64,000 nt of DNA from Isoetes taiwanensis (lineage: Eukaryota; Streptophyta; Lycopodiopsida; Isoetales; Isoetaceae). The stretch covers positions 18,661,873-18,725,872 of the forward strand of contig JAJEKV010000013.1 in NCBI GenBank assembly GCA_021234155.1, read 5' to 3'. The notes below the pieces were generated by a model. The model saw nothing but the letters and a program-made list of their open reading frames with translations. It had not been told where the DNA came from and did no database searches. The translations under genes and the position numbers were made by a program. Positions 32,471 through 44,270 of the stretch are shown piece after piece (the stretch's first letter is position 1; the number at the start of each line of letters is the position of its first letter).

Positions 32471-32851
32471 GGGGATTTAATTTTTATATGTTGGATGTTA
32501 ATGGTTTGTGTTGCAAAAACAATTTTGGCCGGGGGCCTTAGGGGACGCCCCCTCCATGTGACAAAAAAATTTTAGAATTCAAACCAGAAAAAAAACTAGA
32601 ATTCATTTGAGGCTTTCATCACCGTAGCTTTTGAATTTCATCACAATAAAACAAATAGAACATAAGTAAAAGTTACCATAAAGATAGAGCAGATTGATCC
32701 CATTATTCGAAAGTCATAAAGTTTGCAACACCCATACACAAACATTTTTTCAACTGGAATTTAACAAACAGCTTGCGTTTGGCCTCCATGGATTCTTGTG
32801 GTGAGAAACCAAAGTGGGAAACTTTTCTGCTTGTTAGCACAAGGATCTAGA

Positions 32852-32945
32852 AGCCTTGAAATTTGCTTAATAACTGCCTCAAAATCTAAAAATGCATAAG
32901 CCTTGAAATTTGCTTAATAACTGCCTCAAAATCTAAAAATGCATG
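32852..32945. repeat. Tandem duplication, 47-bp unit x2
   Basis: The unit beginning AGCCTTGAAATTTGCTTAAT is repeated exactly, the second copy starting at 32,899. Confidence 0.9.
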
Positions 32946-33246
32946 GTAATTTTTTGCAAGCTTCATTCGGAATGAGCCTTAAAACAATATCCAATAGCGC
33001 AATCCTGTATTAATCAGCTAGTAGGATGTGAAAGCCTACCAAACCCGGCCAAAAAATTGCTGTTTTAGCATAGATAACTTAACCAAACATATCCATATCA
33101 TACACTATCAAATAGATCACGGAGAGAGCTTTCCAACGCAATAAAAATCATCTGAAACAGAGCTCTGGATCAAAAGTTATGATAAGAAATGTGTTGCCGG
33201 CGGGGAAACTGCACTACATGCGCCCTTCAAGCCCTTCATGTGCCCA

Positions 33247-33365
33247 TTATGCACCACACACACTAAAGAGGGCTTTTGTTGTGAGCCATTGGTTGTTGAC
33301 CATTATGCACCACACGCACAAAAAAAGGGCTTTTGTTGTGAGCCATTGGTTTTTGACCATTGAAA
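33247..33365. repeat. Tandem duplication, about 62-bp unit x2
   Basis: A unit containing CATTATGCACCACAC and GGGCTTTTGTTGTGAGCCAT occurs twice with a few changes. Confidence 0.85.
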
Positions 33366-33589
33366 AAAAAAGGCTAAAATCAATGCTCAGAAATGGTGCA
33401 CTCTAGATGTACGCATTAGTACATCCATTTGAATACATCATGAAATCATGGAAACCCTTAGTGAAAAGCGTACAAAAACACAAAGAAAACCCCCTGTTAT
33501 TATGCTACATATTTGTATCTGGAATGATAAAGTAGGACTAGATTTCCTTGTTTGAATTCCTTAGTTTTAGGTTTACTTCTCACAGGGCC

Positions 33590-35790
33590 AGCTCTAAGTT
33601 GGTTTGCTCCTTTATTAGAGAAAAGAGCCCCAGAGTTGTAAGATTTTGCTGCTCAAGGCTCTCGTCCAGCTTCAGTATATGCATCAGAATTTCGTCAAAT
33701 TGCAGTAGATACTTCCTGGGATGATGTTGCACTTCGAGATTGTTTCCGAAGGGGGTTATGAGAGGATGTGAAAGATATGTTGTTGTCTATGGAGGACCCT
33801 TAGACTTTGGAAGAAGCCATCAGATTTGCAGTTCGATGTGATGATCGGCTCTTCGAACGTAGGCAAGAGAGACGTAGTCAGGTCTTCCCAATCACACAAG
33901 CGCCTGTAGCTACGCCTTCTTCGGTCTCATCTGTAGAATCTAGCAGGTCTGGACCCGAGCCTATACAAATTGATCGGGTAGTTCGAGGACCTTTATATGC
34001 CGCCGAGAAGCAGCGTCGAAGAGAGGCCAATCTTTGCCTCTACTGTGGAGGAGCTGGCCATATTGCTCGTGGATGCCCTGTGAAGCGCCCAAATCAGTCG
34101 AAAAACTTCAGGGGCTGGTCCGAGTACTAGGAGTCTCTTGTCGGCTGGCCGCCTTTTCTCAGACTCCTTTCACATTTCTGGACATGTTTATTCCATCAGA
34201 TAAGGTCAGCAAGTCATTCTTCATCCCTATATCATTGAAATCAGAGGTTGGAAGATTGGAAGCGTTGGCGCAACTTGATTGTGGTGCAAATGCTTGCTTT
34301 ATAGATAATGCGTTCGCCAGTAAGCAGGCAATCCCTAGAAGCAAGGTTGAGCAACCCAGTTCTATCGAAGTGATTGATGGATGGGAGATCTCCTCGGGTG
34401 CAGTCACAGAATGTACTGCACCTCTTCAGGTTTTGTTCGAGGGAGTTTCTTGTAGTATTTCCTTCAATCTCATCGCTAATCCACATGCGCCAATAGTCTT
34501 GGGTCTGCCGTGGCTCGAGCTACATAACCCATAGATTGATAACCCATAGATTGATTGGCGTACTACATCATTTCGATTTGCTGGTTCTAGCTCTAGTAAC
34601 AGTTCATCTGCAGTTCAGGCCTCTACATCAATATCGACTTCGATCCGTGCAGTATCGTGGGCCCCTGATTCCGTCCTTGCTATTCCTATTGCTGCTCCAT
34701 GTGGTGATTCGACTCTTGCCTCTGCTCCAGTTCATGCCCCAGATGCTGACCATATTCTCGATGATGTTTCAGCTCCAGCTCCTTGCTCTTGCTCCTACTT
34801 GAGCCCGGTTCCATGGTGCGATTCTTGTTCCGGGGCCCCCTCGCTCAGTTCGCATTTCAATTTGCCCTGCCCCGCTCCCGCCGGTTCCTATTCTGCTCAT
34901 GTTCCTGCTCGCTTTTAGAGTCTTCTTCATGCCCTGGCCAGATCTCGAAGATTTCTCAAGCGAGATCGATAAATCTAGAAGGCAAGATCCAAGTTCGATG
35001 TTTGCAATCCGGGGTCACCCGTCGGCTAGCTTCAAAGACCGGCCGAAGTGCCCGCCCAATGCTCCCAAACAAATATGGTGACTTCCGATGTTTTTGACAA
35101 AGTCGGGGGCAAGAAAACTCCGAGCATCGTCCCATATGATTGTCCTATTGATTTGCAAGCGGGGACAAACCGACGTATGGTCCGGATATATGGTCTATCT
35201 CCGCCGAAGTTGAAAGTTTTGCGGGATTATATTGAAGAGAATATAGCCACTGCTGCTGGAGCGCTTATCTTCTTCATCAAAAAGAAAGATATTCGCTGTG
35301 TCGGGTCATTGATTATCGAGGCCTCAATAAAATCACAGTGTCGAATTGGTATCCGCTTCCCCTCGATCCCGAGTTGTTGGAAGCGACTCAAGGTGTGCAT
35401 TATTTTACGAAGATTGATCTTCGGGTGCCTACAATCTTATTCAGATCCGGGAGGGTGATGAGTAGAAAACGGCTTTTCGTACTCGGTATGGCCATTTTGA
35501 GTACACAGTTATGTCGTTTGGACTTATCAATGCTTCAAAAAGATTCCAAAGATATGGTTAATGATGTTTTTCGAGAGTTCTTAGATACTTTTGTTATCAT
35601 CTATTTGGATGATATTCTTATTTACTCTAAGACTCTCAAGAACATGAGAGGCATGTTCGAAAGGTTCTTCGTAAGCTTCATGAGCGTGGGTTATATGTCA
35701 AACTTGAGAAGTGTCACCGAAAGGGATAATGTGGAGTTCCTTGGGGACTTAAAAACGATATGCGCACAACATTTTGGGGGTCTAAGAGCA
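33590..35790 (+). pseudogene. Ty3/gypsy chromovirus gag-protease-RT remnant
   Basis: A worn element unrelated in detail to the 13 kb one. The capsid reads 'GPALSWFAPLLEKRAPEL', 'SRPASVYASEFRQIAVDTSW' and 'TLEEAIRFAVRCDDRLFERR'. The zinc knuckle 'CLYCGGAGHIARGCP' (about 34,036-34,080) is intact CX2CX4HX4C. A 166-codon open frame at 34,034-34,534 holds the protease, with 'LDCGANACFIDNAFAS' (Cys at the usual Ser/Thr) and 'IVLGLPWLELHNP'. RT pieces follow: 'RRSLIIEASIKSQCRIG' remnants of the FVKKKDG and DYRGLN blocks near 35,270-35,340, '[20 protein letters not shown]' across frames (about 35,470), and '[18 protein letters not shown]' (35,590-35,640). RNase H and integrase are absent; the remnant stops at about 35,790. 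Confidence 0.85.
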
Positions 35791-35881
35791 AAACCCTAGT
35801 GAGAGAATAGGCAGAGGAGAAGTGTTGCTCATAGGACATTTTGGATTTTATCTTATTTTTTAGGTACTTCAAAAGAAATAT

Positions 35882-36437
35882 TGTGTGTCAAATTTGGCCC
35901 CAAAGATATTTAAATGTTCAACACATTCATTGTCATTGATTAGGTGAAACAATGCACTCCTTGATATTTGACGAATGAAGTAGTGGTTCCCATTTGTGAA
36001 ACTGCCATTGTGATATTGCCATTTTACTATTTCATGGAGATGAATGCAACAACTCAAATGTTAATTAGCCAATAAGGATGCCAACCATCACTTAATATCA
36101 TTTCGTAGAGTGATGTGACCATGAATGGCATCGAGCATTCATGTGCATTGTTCTAGTTAGTACTATTGATAATGCCAGCATTGAAGTTGACAATTAGGAA
36201 AATGGGCAATACATAATGTTTTGATAGGGATGTCGATAACAAAGGATATAGATTGTTATAGCAATCTTGATCATCAAGCCAACACGGCAAGGAAGGCGAG
36301 CAGGAAATAATGTCATACGCAATAGCAAAGGCGGCCAACATAGAAAAAAGGATAAGTAGAAATTTGTATATTATACGACGGCAAAGGCGGCATGATAAAT
36401 GGACATGTCCATTGGAGTCCCATTCACGTGCTTTACA
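35882..36437 (+). repeat. LTR-like sequence B
   Basis: Begins TGTGTGTCAAA and ends CTTTACA. It is followed at 36,440-36,451 by TGGTGTTAGAGT, a decayed iMet-tRNA primer site. It is homologous to sequence A (13,070-13,630) in opposite orientation. The minus frame at 36,153-36,467 is a by-product of this homology, not a gene. Confidence 0.6.
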
Positions 36438-37290
36438 TCTGGTGTTAGAGTAATTGACATCAGACATCGCAAAAGAGAGTTAGTCTCCTCAAATTTCAGT
36501 TAAAATCAAGAAATTTTGAGCTTTTTATATGGTAAGAAAAAATTGGTCGTAAAAACAGAGTTTATATATGAAATTCGGTATTTTTAATTCAAATGTTAAA
36601 AAAATTCAACACATTAACCTACACCAATAAGTTTGCCAGTTATGTCAATTGGGAATTTCGAAGCCTAACTAACATGGTGTTTATCATAAATATGGTCTGG
36701 ACCACATGGCCACTGCAAAAGGAGAATAAGTCACTTGGTTTTATGACCCTAAGGATTATGGAAGGAGTAATCTTCAGGAGCAATAAATTTTTTGGCGGGT
36801 TCAAGTGGCGAAGCATGTCAGCGGTCAGCCGCTAGAAAATTTTGAGCGAATTTTTTTTGCTTCTGAAAATTCTTCGATGAAATTTTAGGGCACTTAGATT
36901 TGGTATTTTCAACAACATTATCTGTCGGCGTCGCTTATCATCATCCAACAGAAATCGACAGAGTTACGAATTGTAAAAAACACTATATTTGGGCTGAAAT
37001 TTCAAGATCCCTAAAATTTCGGCACCATGTTCTTTGCGCTCTTGATCACTACCCAAGATCTCATGAATAATTATAACATTTGGGTCCTGCCTTGAGCTTT
37101 CAACAAGTTGTAGATCTTGCTAGAAGCTAGAAACAATGTTTTGGATGACTATTGACAAGTAAAAGAGTCACAGGTCACTCTCATGTGACCACACCATGTA
37201 AGCATTCTTTTCTTTACAATTGTTGCGTTACAAATAATGAAAGTCAACCACAGGTCAGTTTTTTTGGATTTTAAAATGAGTCATATCCAG
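36438..37290 (+). mobile_element. 5' leader of LTR-like element B
   Basis: Homologous to 12,440-13,056 in reverse orientation. It shares the order of TTGAAAGCTCAAGGCA, TTATAATTATTCATG and TGGTCACATGAGAGTGA on the minus strand. It has no ORF of note; the element is truncated. Confidence 0.55.
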
Positions 37291-37640
37291 CTTGAACATT
37301 TGTTCAAAAACGAGATCTGAAAAGCATATTAGCTGGCATTTGCATTGAAGATATTAGATCTACCTCTATTTTGCTTCTGCTCTTTGGATGATGTTGTACC
37401 ACAATGACTTCGGCCAATAGTTCTGTGCCAGTTTCTATCATTTACTAAAAGAACTTGATCTTCAACCTATCTCTACCATCATCTAAGTTATACCGCTGCT
37501 TGAGATGCCATCTACCTGAAATGCCATCTAACACTATGATATATTTCATACACTATTTAATATCTCGTATCTTTGTGAAGTAAAGAAAATTTAAACCTTC
37601 ATGCTCAATCAATACTGTAGAATCGGATTGTGATTAAAAT
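37291..37640. other. Unassigned AT-rich DNA
   Basis: No gene or repeat family recognised. Confidence 0.4.
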
Positions 37641-37829
37641 ATGGGGAAAATTACAATATACCCCTAACGTTTTGCAAAATTCACAGTATACCCCTAACTT
37701 TCTAAAAATTCACAAAATGCCCCTAAAAAACCTATACGTTAGGGGCATTTAATGAATATTTTAAAAGTTAGGGGTATGTTGTGAATTTTGCAAAAAAGTT
37801 AGGGGTATATTGTAGTTTTTTCCCTTAAA
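37641..37829. mobile_element. Near-perfect palindrome (foldback MITE)
   Basis: About 95-bp arms with almost no spacer. Words such as TATACCCCTAAC and TGCCCCTAA on the left are mirrored by GTTAGGGGTATA and TTAGGGGCA on the right. Within each arm the unit ATACCCCTAAC(N)nAATTCACA is itself repeated two or three times. Noncoding. Confidence 0.9.
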
Positions 37830-40072
37830 ATATTTAGTTTTAGAATCATGGTTTGAGAATAGTATAATGTCTTTCACTAGTCAGATTTCAATTTTATAGC
37901 AATTAAACAGTCCTCTAGCTTTTCACTTTAGTGTTTATACGTTACCACTAAGCTAAAACACTATTGTTCAGACGCATATGTTGCAATGTAGGGTTATTGC
38001 AGAGGTAAACATACCTTAAATCAGACATAAAGCTTTTCTGAATGCAATATTAGAATTGAACATTATCTCTCTTATCCTGCACTCTACACTTGATAAGTTC
38101 AACCCCATTATAAAGGCAAGAACTCCAACCTTCCACATATATACTATCTAAGAAATCGTCAGATAAATTGTAAATATCTTCAAGGTTTTTCTAACATTAT
38201 TGGCATCCTTGAACAAGGCAATAAATAAATCGATTCGTAAATTTATCTTCACATGTCCAAACTCCTTCCTTCTTTTTACGACGTACTCTGTGCTAGTAAG
38301 ATAGAAGTGGAATCCAGAGGCCTGCACTATAGCTCGGAAAAACTCACAATAGAAGCTCAATAACCTTGGAGCTTCATGAAGAGTACTCATACCTCTAGAA
38401 CCGTACCCGCCTCTCCCTGAGCCACACTAGAGTGCTGCCTTAAAATGACAAAGAGTCCAGGTCTTGGTGGAAGCAATAGAGGACACTGCATATCGAGTAT
38501 GAATAGACTGTCCTCCACTTTTCGATATACACAAACATGAAAAAAGAATGAATTGCACGATGAATAACTGAACCAATTGATTGAGAAAAATACGTACTCA
38601 CAATTTTGTTCCAACCTTGGAAAAGTTCATCCTTTACTTATGTTTTTCTTTGATTGGTTGGAGTGTATACAGGTCTCACTTATAGATATATCTCTTTGCC
38701 TTATTGGAAAACCACCAGGACCATCCAATGTGTAGAAACATCATTCCTCCTGCATCATTCCTCCTGCCATTCACCACTTATTCCAGGTTGGAGAGTTGCA
38801 AAGAATCCTATTGATACAACAAAGCTTTCAAATTCATTTTTGACTATGGCCGAACTTATAGCCATCTGTAATTATAAATTTGAGTCAGTGGGAGTGTTAG
38901 AATAGAAGTACTAGTAGGAGGAGCAAGCAGATCGATCCGAACTCTCTTGACGCAAATTTGTAGTTTATGTTTTGGAATGAGAAAACCTGAGCGAGAATTA
39001 AGGACAGGAGCAAATGTCATTATTATTTATGTGAATCTATCGAATCTGACAACCACGCCAAGAGGAACATGCATTGCCGAACCTACCTGTGAATGACACT
39101 TGAAAAGCACTTAAGAGGCTCCGTATAAAAATTCTATACAAGCTCACCTCTCCATTGGTTACACTTTTTTGACGTGGCATGGAGTTTTGGCCCTTATTTG
39201 ATCCCATGTATTCTCTCACGATTGGGCTGCCTGGGATTAGAGATGCAGATTGGAGCCAAACATATTTTGAACTTCTGAAGCAGTTCTTCGCTAACAGTTG
39301 AAGCTTGGTTAACATGACTCAAAAATCTGAATTGTAGTTGCAATATAAATGGACATAAGAACTGACGAAGTTGAGGTAGATAAGAATGGAGGTCACTCCA
39401 AATAAATGTTCAGTTCATCACATGTTATTAATGACCATTTTATCAAACCTATCTGCTAATTGACCATCTTATCAAACCTGCCTGAAACTTGAATTCGATG
39501 AATATGGTGAAGCCGAAGCGTCTTGAGACAAAGATTGAATTGGAAGAAAAGGTTATTCTAGATCAAATTTGTTTTTTATTATGAATGATGCCACATAATT
39601 TTATTATATGACATTGATAGTGTCTTCCCAATAAAGTTTAGTCCAATGTTAGACTTAATTGGTTTATGTTAATGTTAAAATTAGCACTATTCTTTTTAGC
39701 ATCTTGCACAAACGCATGTCCAGGGTTTCAAGCATTCCGAGGCTATAAACATTGCAGCTAGGTGTCAAGTGCGTCTTGTAGGTGGATGATGTTTCTATCG
39801 TTAGATTACATCGGTTGACAAGAAGAGGAAAATGGAAGTAAACCCAGTGGATCCAGTTGGGCGGTAAACTATATGCTCCAATCAGGTTTGCTAGAATATA
39901 AACCCAAGTTGATCTTGCTCTTCAAGTTGTTATCTGTGAAATATTGCTTCAAGATCGTATAAACATCCCAAAATATTAAGAATCATATCAAATAACCTAA
40001 TGAATACTAGCTAAAATAGGATAATAAACAAAACTAATTTCAATCTGACTTGGATTGGGAAGGGGGGGGGGG
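37830..40072. other. Unassigned DNA
   Basis: No domain recognised on either strand. The longest frames (38,148-38,390 minus, 38,654-38,905 plus, 39,037-39,315 minus) have no known motif. It ends in an 11-G run (40,062-40,072) that was the target of the next element. Confidence 0.4.
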
Positions 40073-41086
40073 TGATACGATTCATTGTTTATGGGAAACT
40101 AAACAACTGAACAACAGCATCTTATTTGAAGAACAAGATTCGATTATCATATACCACAGTCAAATGCATTGATGAGCACGTTTAACCACCCAACCGGGTC
40201 CACAAGGTTATGGCCGTGCAAATGGCATCTGGCTCAGCAAACAATCTCTGGCTACTCCGCGTAAACCATGAGCAAAGACAATATCTGGCTACTCTGCGTA
40301 GCTCTTGAACAAGAACTGATAATCCACTTATCAGATAAAAGAATCCACTTCTCTATTGTTAAGCTGGTTTACAGAACTCGGCCCCAAATCAAGGTTCTGC
40401 AACTCTAAGCAGAGGTCGGCCAGCTTCTGCATCATCTCAAATTGGCAGACTTCCTCACTATCCCAGAAGGACAGATCTCGGCTTGCCATTGATCCACTGC
40501 AATCCATGTCTTTCACCTCTGCCGTTTTTGGCCGGCCCGCCATCTCTCGGGCGGATCCGGATGCCGAAAGATCGCCCATCATCCTTCGTTTGTCCAAGAA
40601 AACACTATTCATGGCCCCAGAATATCGCTTTCGGTCACGCCTATCCAGGAATTCGTAATAGGTCACGACTGTTTTCTTATAACAGGTCGAGGCGCCTGAT
40701 ATATTTGCTCACGATTCCCTTTTTCAATAATAAAGGCTTATTGCTATTATTCGAGCGTCCACCCTTATTTTAAAAGTGCCCATTGGCCTATTAATACTCA
40801 TTGGCCTTTTTATCTCTCCAACCAATGGTTCTCGACCCCATAATAGATATCACAACCTCCTTTATCTAGAATAAAGGCCTCTATGTATAGTTAGTATATC
40901 CCTTTAATGGGCATAATCCTTCAATGGTTATCTCTTGCCTTAATTTTTATTATATTGCTAGGCAAGCTTGGGAATAACACATTTACATTTAAAGTTTGCC
41001 ATGGTTTCCACAACTTTGCCATATTTTGCCATGCCCCCATAACCCTGGCGCCGTGGACCACTCCCCCGTGCTATGACTCCGTATCA
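40073..41086 (-). repeat. LTR1 of the array
   Basis: 1,014 bp, TGATACG...CGTATCA. Frames inside it (for example 40,331-40,666) recur in the other LTRs and are not genes. Confidence 0.9.
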
Positions 41087-41234
41087 GTCCATCCCTTCTC
41101 AAAAAGAGATCGTCCGCGATCGTCCGAGTACGCTCCAATTTGGTCCATTCCTTCTCAAGGTGATTGTCCCATGTTCAATGTACACCTGGGAGTTCCTAGA
41201 CCCTGCGAACTCAAGAATGGTTATATAAGTTATT

Positions 41235-41352
41235 GTACTTCCACAGTACCTTATACCCGATATATCCTTGTACCTCCACGGTGCTTTATTATCTTTCATA
41301 CCTCCGCAGTACTACTTGATTGTATCTCCACGATACAGTATCTCCACGATAC
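41235..41352. repeat. Series of 15-nt hairpin units
   Basis: Five units of the form GTAC/T-YTCCRCR-GTAC/ATAC occur in a row: GTACTTCCACAGTAC, GTACCTCCACGGTGC, ATACCTCCGCAGTAC, and GTATCTCCACGATAC twice. Paired ends covary between copies (GTAC with GTAC, GTAT with ATAC). A longer version is in internal region 2 (about 43,325-43,525). Confidence 0.8.
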
Positions 41353-42074
41353 CAATCCACCATGAGTACACACATGAAATAAAATTCTTATTCTCTATTC
41401 CGCATAAAGAAAATCAACTTACGAACTTCACCCATAAGCCTGTCTAATAGGAAATAATTTGAGATTCCGCATCCAAATTTTTGCATCCATACCCTTGACA
41501 GCTTGTCCGTAAAGTTCCTTTCCAGCGCTTAACACTAAGCAAACCTGCAAATAAGGTCAAGAGTTAATATGACTTCCAAAGTCAAATATTTATACCACGG
41601 CCAACCGGCCTCTCAGATCACCACGATCTGACTCTGCAATCCCAAGCAAGATGCTTTTATTTATTCCATAATTCCCAAAGATAGAAATTTCCCCAATAAT
41701 CCGAACTCGTTCTCAACAAGTCAGTCCCTATATGCTTCGAGCATTCTCCACGAAAGCACCGAGATTTTCTTTTCTTTTCACTGCTACTGATGCTCCAGCT
41801 TCACTTGCAGCAGTATTCGTCAAATCCTCCTTACTTGGACTCCACGTTCCAAAGATTCGCCAGTTCACCCTTATACTTGACCTCAACACACTTTTTGACG
41901 AAGTTTAACCCAACTGTACTTGCAGCACAAACTCACAAGATTCTTGGTGAGTCACAGCCTTAAAGTATAATACCACCACCAGTTCCATCTTCTTTGATTC
42001 AAATCAAAAATAGGAATTCAAATCCCGGTGATGTTTCCATAGCCCATAGATTCCCAGAAGAATCGTAAACTTCC

Positions 42075-42086
42075 GCTCTGATACCA
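42075..42086 (-). promoter_or_regulatory. Primer-binding site next to LTR2
   Basis: The minus strand reads TGGTATCAGAGC, two bases after the LTR2 edge. Confidence 0.9.
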
Positions 42087-42088
42087 CT

Positions 42089-43173
42089 TGATACGATTCA
42101 TTGTTTATGGGAAACTAAACAACTGAACAACAGCATCTTATTTGAAGAACAAGATCCGATTATCATATATCACAGTCAAACACATTGATGAGCACGTTTA
42201 ACCACCCAACCGGGTCCACAAGGTTATGGCCGTGCAAATGGCATCTGGCTCAGCAAACAATCTCTGGCTACTCCGCGTACACCATGAGCAAAGACAATAT
42301 CTGGCTACTTCGCGTAGCTCTTGAACAAGAACTGATAATCCACTTATCAGATATAAAGAATCTGCTTCTCTAAAGTTAAGCTGGTTTACAGAACTCGGCC
42401 CCAAATCAAGGTTCTGCAACTCCGAGCAGAGGTCGGCCAGCTTCTGCATCATGTCAAATTGACAGACTTCCTCACTATCTTAGAAGGACAGATCTCGGCT
42501 TGCCATTGATCCACTGCAATCCATGTCTTTCACCTCTGCCACAGCTTGACGGCTGGCCTGCTCATCTCTGTGATCCGGATGCCAGAAAGATCGCCCATCA
42601 TCCTTCGTTTGTCCAAGAAACACTATTCATGGCCGGAAATCACTTTTTACGGTCACCCATCCGTGTTTCGTAATAGGTCAGTTGCATCGTCTTCTTATAA
42701 TGTGTCGAGGCGCCTGATATATTTGCTCACGATTCCCTTTTTCAATAATAAAGGCTTATTGCTATTATTCGAGCGTCCACCCTTATTTTAAAAGTGCCTA
42801 TTGGCCTATTAATACTCATTGGCCTTTTTATCTCTCCAACCAATGGTTCTCGACCCCATCCTAGATATCACAACCTCCTTTATCTAGAATAAAGGCCTCT
42901 ATGTATAGTTAGTATATCCCTTTAATGGGCATAATTATTCAATGGTTATCTCTTGCCTTAATTTTTATTATATTGCTAGGCAAGCTTGGGAATAACACAT
43001 TTACATTTAAAGTACTTGGGTCCCATAGGCCAGTTGGTCTCCGTGGACGATAAAATCATATTCTATTCTATTCTATTTAAAGTTTGCCATGGTTTCCACA
43101 ACTTTGCCATATTTTGCCATGCCCCCATAACCCTGGCGCCGTGGACCACTCCCCCATGCTATGACTCAGATCG
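42089..43173 (-). repeat. LTR2 of the array
   Basis: Same LTR, with a 61-bp insertion at 43,014-43,074 plus target duplication. Its far edge is mutated (CAGATCGGG in place of CGTATCA), so the end is approximate. Confidence 0.85.
43014..43074 (+). mobile_element. Truncated retroposon inside LTR2
   Basis: 61 bp flanked by the 9-bp duplication ATTTAAAGT (43,005-43,013 and 43,075-43,083). LTR1 and LTR3 have the empty site. It begins ACTTGGGTCCCATAGGCCAG and ends in ATTCT repeats. It resembles 61,165-61,232 (TCCCATAGGGCCATTTGTCTCC...CGATTCAATTC), so both are 3' ends of one SINE or LINE family. Confidence 0.75.
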
Positions 43174-44270
43174 GGTCCATCCTTCTCAAAAGAAATCGTC
43201 CCGATGATCGTCCAGAATGCACGCTCCAATTTGGTCCATCCCTTCTCAAGGTGATTGTCCCATGTTCAATGTACACCTGGGAGTTCCTAGACACTGCGAA
43301 CTCAAGAATGGTTATATAAGTTATTGTACTTCCATAGTACCTTATACCCATTGGAGCCTCCACGTCCCCATTCTTTTAATCCCTGCAAAACTCTAGAAGC
43401 AGTTATGGATATCCGCGTACTTCCGCAGTACGATATATCCTTGTACCTCCACGGTGCTTTATTATCTTTCATACCTCCGCGGTACTACTTGATTGTATCT
43501 CCACGATACAGTATCTCCACGATACCAATCCACCATGGGTACGCACAAGAAATAAAATTCTTATTCTCTATTCCGCATAAAGAAAATCAACTTACGAACT
43601 TCACCCATAAGCCTGTCCAATAGGAAATAATTAGAGATTCCAGATCCAAATTTTTGCATCCATACCCTTGACGGCTTGTTAAAGTAAAGTTCCTTTCGGC
43701 TTAACACTAAGCAAACCTGCAAATAAGGTCAAGAGTTAATATGACTTCCAAAGTCAAATATTTATACCACGTCCAACCGGCCTCTCAGATCACCACGATC
43801 TGATTCTGCAATCCCAAGCAAGATGCTTTTATTTATTCCATAATTCCCAAAGGATTATAGAAATTTCCCCAATAATCCGAACTCGTTCTCAACAAGTCAG
43901 TCCCTATATGCTTCGAGCATTCTCCACGAAAGCACCGAGCTTTTCTTTTCTTTTCACTGCTACTGATGCTCCAGCTTCACTTGCAGCAGTAGTCGTCAAA
44001 TCCTCCTTACTTGGACTCCACGTTCCAAAGATTCGGCAGTTCACCCTTATACTTGACCCCAACACACTTTTTGACGAAGTTCAACCCAACTGTACTTGCA
44101 GCACAAACTCACAAGATTCTTGGTGTGTCGCAGCCTTAAAGTATAATACCACCACCACCACCAGTTCCATCTTCTTTGATTCAAATCAAAAATAGGAATT
44201 CAAATCCCGGTGATGTTTCCATAGCCCATAGATTCCCTGAAGAATCGTAAACTTCCGCTCTGATACCACT
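43174..44270 (-). other. Internal region 2 of the array
   Basis: Homologous to internal region 1, with an extra about 70-bp stretch near 43,352-43,430. Noncoding. The primer site is at 44,257-44,268. Confidence 0.85.
44257..44268 (-). promoter_or_regulatory. Primer-binding site next to LTR3
   Basis: The minus strand reads TGGTATCAGAGC, adjacent to the sense-strand 5' LTR of the array. Confidence 0.9.

Larger units (their letters stand above)
32471..33590. other. Noncoding DNA with small tandem duplications
   Basis: No gene seen. It contains the two duplications listed separately (32,852-32,945 and 33,247-33,365). Confidence 0.5.
41087..42088 (-). other. Internal region 1 of the array
   Basis: About 1.0 kb, noncoding. 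Contains a run of short hairpins at 41,235-41,352 (see repeat entry) and ends at the primer site 42,075-42,086. Confidence 0.85.
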
